Below, piece after piece: positions 60,830-64,000 of a stretch of DNA of 64,000 nt. Position 1 is the stretch's first letter, and each line of letters starts with the position of its first letter. A program made the translations under genes and the position numbers. Source of the DNA: JANQMY01 sp965228775 (lineage in GTDB: Bacteria; Pseudomonadota; Alphaproteobacteria; JANQMY01); NCBI GenBank assembly GCA_965228775.1, contig OZ245840.1:620001-684000 (forward strand), given 5' to 3'. The notes beneath the pieces were generated by a model, which had not been told where the DNA came from, ran no database searches, and saw nothing but the letters and a program-made list of their open reading frames with translations.

Positions 60830-63157
60830 TCAGTTTGAAACAGGTAAGGCTGGTGCTAAACTCGCTGGCGGAAAGTTAAGCTCGTATATTGGCTCAGTTC
60901 CCCATTGCGCTGTGTGGCAGAACTTCGAAACCAAATGACCATTCAGTTCGTCTTGGCTTTGAAATTCAATCTCGACAAAGTCATCACTCTGCGGAATTCT
61001 CTCAAACCTGATCGCCTTTAAAATCGAGGATGAAAACAGCCAACCGCTACCTGACGGCAAACTTGTCCAATACACATCAATTCCCTTAATGGCTCCTAGG
61101 TGGCGAAGTCGGTTTGTATCGGCTTTGTGGGACAATACTATGTTTGACCCTCGATCTGGTCTTGCGAGAACACTATGAAGTGCGGTGAGATCAGAATTGC
61201 TCGATATCAACAATATCGGACTAGGAATATCGCTCTCGCAGATTCGACTTAGCGATTCCCAATACTCGTTCATTGTGATTTGAGACTCGATTCGGAGCAT
61301 TGACCGACTAAGCCGACGGAAGTCTTCCCAAACTAAGTCGGCTGCAAAACTTGCTGTAACTTTCAAAAAGCTTTCAGAGAAATTTCCAATTGGGGCTTCC
61401 ATCATTGGCCGAACGAGTTGTGCTTTAGAAACAGGACCAAATCGGCAAACAAAGTTCTCAAAAAGCCCGGATTTCGCTGATGTATTTACGATGAAGTTAT
61501 CAAAAAACCGGTGTTGCCCAGGAATCTCAAGTAGACGATCTTGGAGTTTTTTCCTTAGTTGGCCTAACAAAAAACTGTCTACTTGCCGTGAAATTAGCTC
61601 GTGTTTGCGTTTCGTATTAATTTCGTCCAATAGCTTTTGGTACTCTGACGCCAACACGACGAGAGTGTCGGTCGGTTTTTCAGCCGATCCGAGCAGACTA
61701 ATACATTGCCAGAGTTCGGTTGTTCCATTCTGTAGGCTCTGCTGAGCAGACTCCAACTTGGCAATAGTGTCTCTTACAAATCGGTCTCCGCCCAAAAGTT
61801 CTTTCTCTTCGTCCAAAAAAGTACACAACTGTTTGCGTTTTTCGTCCGTTAAGTTTGAAGCGTCTTGCGATGCCAATATAGCGACAATCGGTAAGTGGAG
61901 GTCGTATCGAGACTGCATCGTAGATGGCTTGTAGACACGCCCCGATACGACTTTTCGCTCAGTTGTCGTATCTATTTGACGTACCAAATGATCTAAATCT
62001 TCGCCGTAGGTGCCACTGTCAAATCTTGCGCCAGCAATCTCCAAACGCATCAGATGAAGTGTAAGTGAAACAACATCATCCGAACCAAGATTCGCGTGCA
62101 GCAATTGTTCAGGGTCATCTTGCCTCCGCTGCAAAATAGCAAGCGCTGTTTTGGCACCCAGATTTGAGAACTGTTTCCCATTAGCCGTCCAGGACAGTAA
62201 CAAAGCGGCCGTGAGTAACATTACGTCTTCGTGCGCACCGCGAAGTACCAATAAGAATGCGTCTCGAACAGAAAACTCTGCAAAGTCTTGACGAAAAAGC
62301 GCTTTCAGGTGAACTTTCGCTTCTGCCCAATCTAGATTCATTAAGGACGGAAGAATAAAGCGACGGGCTTCATTGTAATGTGGATCTTGGCCGAACTCAT
62401 ATGAAATCGATATCGGCCAAAGAACTAAACAGTCTCTCAATCGCCGCGCGCCTATCTCATCCTCGTTCCAAACAGAGGTCGCGAGCATGTGCGCAGTGCT
62501 TGTTAGATGATGCCATATAAACCTCCATGACAATTGATAAGTTTGCCAAGCTTTTTCATTGGAAACTCGATTTCCATCAGGCCAATCGAAATAGGGTTTT
62601 GCAAAATTTGCCAACTGCTCCCAGCAACCAACTAGCCGTAGGATAGCTGCCTCATAGGCTTTTGCGTCAGCGGGCGTCGGAGTAATTCGACTGGCCGCTC
62701 CAATTTCGCCAGCCGGACTCTCGCTAACAGTTCGTCTCCCTAGCCAACCTTGAAGAACGAAATGCAACGTCGGTGTTAAACTCACGATTTGTTGGAGTAC
62801 GCCTGTAGATAGATCGCCTTGGTACTTCCGATTCATCAAATCGACCGAGATATACGTCAGCTGCCGCAAATACGACTCCTCAGTTGGAAGTGCAGATACC
62901 CCGGCTTCAAAAAGACGGCGATATTCCCGCATCCAGTTTTGAACTAACGAGTAGTATCCTGCAGGCACCTCAGAGTAGCTAAACGCATTTCCGCTCTCAT
63001 CTTTGGCGGCCAAAGAATCAAAAAGAAACACCTGCTGGTCAATCAAAGCGTTGTACGCCTCCTCAAATGCTGAGTAGGAATGTTCTCGAATTCGGCCAAC
63101 GGTACTGTCCACTAAATCAGTTATTATGTCCGTAGACGTCGGATTTTGACTATCCAT
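60830..63157 (-). CDS. Large protein of unknown function, second gene of an uncharacterised membrane/cytosol pair
   Basis: About 775 residues, predicted mostly alpha-helical and soluble, with no signal peptide or membrane segment. The N-terminal two thirds look like a helical-repeat or scaffold region (for example LVQNWMREYRRLFEAGV, LRRDCLVLWP-like segments and a long polar helix at about 505-560). The C-terminal part has beta strands such as PSPILLISSNSDL, GIDVYWTSLP and FVEIEFQSQDEL. No nucleotide-binding, nuclease or protease motif is seen. The ATG at 63157 has AGGAAA seven bases before it and overlaps the upstream stop by 8 bp, so the two genes are translated together. The AT-rich codon use differs from the neighbours, suggesting transfer. 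No family is recognised. Confidence 0.72.
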   Translation of the reverse strand: MDSQNPTSTDIITDLVDSTVGRIREHSYSAFEEAYNALIDQQVFLFDSLAAKDESGNAFSYSEVPAGYYSLVQNWMREYRRLFEAGVSALPTEESYLRQLTYISVDLMNRKYQGDLSTGVLQQIVSLTPTLHFVLQGWLGRRTVSESPAGEIGAASRITPTPADAKAYEAAILRLVGCWEQLANFAKPYFDWPDGNRVSNEKAWQTYQLSWRFIWHHLTSTAHMLATSVWNEDEIGARRLRDCLVLWPISISYEFGQDPHYNEARRFILPSLMNLDWAEAKVHLKALFRQDFAEFSVRDAFLLVLRGAHEDVMLLTAALLLSWTANGKQFSNLGAKTALAILQRRQDDPEQLLHANLGSDDVVSLTLHLMRLEIAGARFDSGTYGEDLDHLVRQIDTTTERKVVSGRVYKPSTMQSRYDLHLPIVAILASQDASNLTDEKRKQLCTFLDEEKELLGGDRFVRDTIAKLESAQQSLQNGTTELWQCISLLGSAEKPTDTLVVLASEYQKLLDEINTKRKHELISRQVDSFLLGQLRKKLQDRLLEIPGQHRFFDNFIVNTSAKSGLFENFVCRFGPVSKAQLVRPMMEAPIGNFSESFLKVTASFAADLVWEDFRRLSRSMLRIESQITMNEYWESLSRICESDIPSPILLISSNSDLTALHSVLARPDRGSNIVLSHKADTNRLRHLGAIKGIDVYWTSLPSGSGWLFSSSILKAIRFERIPQSDDFVEIEFQSQDELNGHLVSKFCHTAQWGTEPIYELNFPPASLAPALPVSN

Positions 63158-64000
63158 CGCGTAGTTTCCTGAACTGAAAAGCAATGCGAAATAAGTTGCG
63201 TTCAATTCGATTAAGAGGGACCCCGCCGATTCGCTCACACAAGACGACATCGCCCGAATAAACTCTATCTAGTTGTGCAGGCAGAGAAACTCTAACGTCA
63301 TCTTGACCGAAGTGTTTTTCATTAAGCTGGCTCTTTTGCGAGCGAGCAACCCAACGTCCAATCGCGAATGCCAACAACCGCAGTCGGACATCTTCAAGTC
63401 GGTAGTTTGATTTCAATCGAATAGTTAAAGCAGTAGTTGAACGTCCCCCAATGGAATATCCGATTATTGAGTATTGCTGGGACTCGTCCCATCCGTTTTG
63501 TTTGCAAACTCGATCATCAGCCAGAGAAAAAATCTGGTGTCGTAGTTGCTTTCTCAATTCTTGACGCAGTATTTCTGTCGCCACCCATTTTTTCCGTAAC
63601 GCTTGCCTTTTTGTGGGCTCTACAAACGAAAACGTTGTCAATGCCAAATGGGAGAACATAAAGAAATTCACCACAAGCCAGATTACATGGAGCCAAAGCA
63701 GACCAAATCTCGAAACATGCCCCGTCATTTCTTCCACACCAAAGAAAAAGAAATGAATTGGCCATATGAACTGAATCGAAAGAACGATAAGCAGGGCGAA
63801 ACTACTGGAGAAGAGAGAAAACGCTAACGTTTCATTGTAAAAAAGCCTTATGTCGGCGCGAGAACTACCCTGCTGTGAAAGCAAGATGACAAGAGCGATC
63901 GCAATTGACATCGCTGCCAATACTCCAACTTGGCCGTTCAAAAGATAACTTGACACAGATAAGACAAAATCATCAGTACCCGTGGCATCGGGTATGACAC
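63150..64000 (-). CDS. Membrane protein of unknown function, N-terminus outside the window
   Basis: The frame is open to the right edge; a GTG at 63956 is an internal option, but the codons beyond it continue without a stop, so the gene is probably cut. The visible part has three hydrophobic helices (QVGVLAAMSIAIALVILL, a long one in SSSFALLIVLSIQFIW, and LLWLHVIWLVVNFFMF). A cytosolic domain of about 160 residues rich in Arg, Gln and Leu follows. It starts with a helical linker and includes YSIIGYSIGGRSTTALTIRLKSNY. It overlaps the large cytosolic gene by 8 bp. AT-rich composition and the lack of recognisable family suggest an acquired accessory system. Confidence 0.65.
   Translation of the reverse strand, partial: VIPDATGTDDFVLSVSSYLLNGQVGVLAAMSIAIALVILLSQQGSSRADIRLFYNETLAFSLFSSSFALLIVLSIQFIWPIHFFFFGVEEMTGHVSRFGLLWLHVIWLVVNFFMFSHLALTTFSFVEPTKRQALRKKWVATEILRQELRKQLRHQIFSLADDRVCKQNGWDESQQYSIIGYSIGGRSTTALTIRLKSNYRLEDVRLRLLAFAIGRWVARSQKSQLNEKHFGQDDVRVSLPAQLDRVYSGDVVLCERIGGVPLNRIERNLFRIAFQFRKLRDG

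Overview
The window is a piece of an alphaproteobacterial chromosome of medium-high GC. The evidence is the gene set: the cell-cycle pair divK-pleD, the division-site ATPase gene mipZ, eipB (DUF1849), DUF1489, DUF3572 and DUF1499 genes, the gatC-gatA-gatB run opposite ruvX, and the order pyrB - degenerate pyrC - plsY - dprA - topA - rnr. A CYP153-type alkane hydroxylase and leucine-degradation genes suggest an aerobic, probably marine member of the Hyphomicrobiales/Parvibaculales side of the class. The exact genus is inference. No rRNA operon, CRISPR array, intact insertion sequence or prophage was seen.

Layout. 0-8.3 kb: the start of a Rossmann-fold epimerase gene, a CYP153 gene with a palindromic operator candidate, then a type I secretion locus made of a 971-residue beta-solenoid/RTX protein with four ~179-residue repeats, an intrinsic terminator, an ABC exporter and a membrane fusion protein. 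8.3-11.6 kb: small membrane proteins (MAPEG, DUF389, two unknown). 11.6-14.1 kb: three AT-richer genes of unknown function, probably acquired. 14.1-19 kb: a repeat-filled gene-free stretch, a MATE exporter, tRNA-Ser(GCU), a Sel1-repeat protein, a glutathione transferase and a histone-H1-like lysine-rich protein. 19.2-40.1 kb: core genes, namely gatBAC, ruvX, an AEC transporter, pyrB with its pseudo-dihydroorotase, plsY, dprA, topA, rnr, an MFS transporter, rpmG, pleD, divK, DUF3572, HAD and ROK genes, and dinB. 40.2-53.7 kb: envelope and housekeeping genes (eipB, a diguanylate cyclase, RidA, GDPD, a FemAB-like acyltransferase, HIT, clpA, clpS, DUF1499, a DacF-type carboxypeptidase, a J-domain protein, a VWA-like protein, mipZ, an FAD oxidoreductase). 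53.7-60.7 kb: a candidate small RNA/small ORF with terminator, panC, secreted proteins, DUF1489, liuD and liuC, and a repeat-rich gap. 60.8-64 kb: an AT-rich two-gene membrane/cytosol locus of unknown function, cut by the right edge.

How the parts connect. The T1SS genes form one export unit whose substrate gene is separated from the exporter by a strong terminator, probably so that substrate is made in excess. ClpS delivers N-degron substrates to ClpA. DivK and PleD belong to the polarity/c-di-GMP circuit and MipZ to division-site selection. LiuD and LiuC act in sequence on leucine-derived CoA esters, but no carboxyltransferase subunit is visible beside them. 

Most worth following up: the two unknown genes at the right edge; the composite palindrome-plus-covarying-hairpin repeat at about 1.5 and 40.2 kb; the small ORF ending two bases before an intrinsic terminator near 53.9 kb; the expanded secreted repeat protein; and palindromic elements that supply or overlap stop codons.
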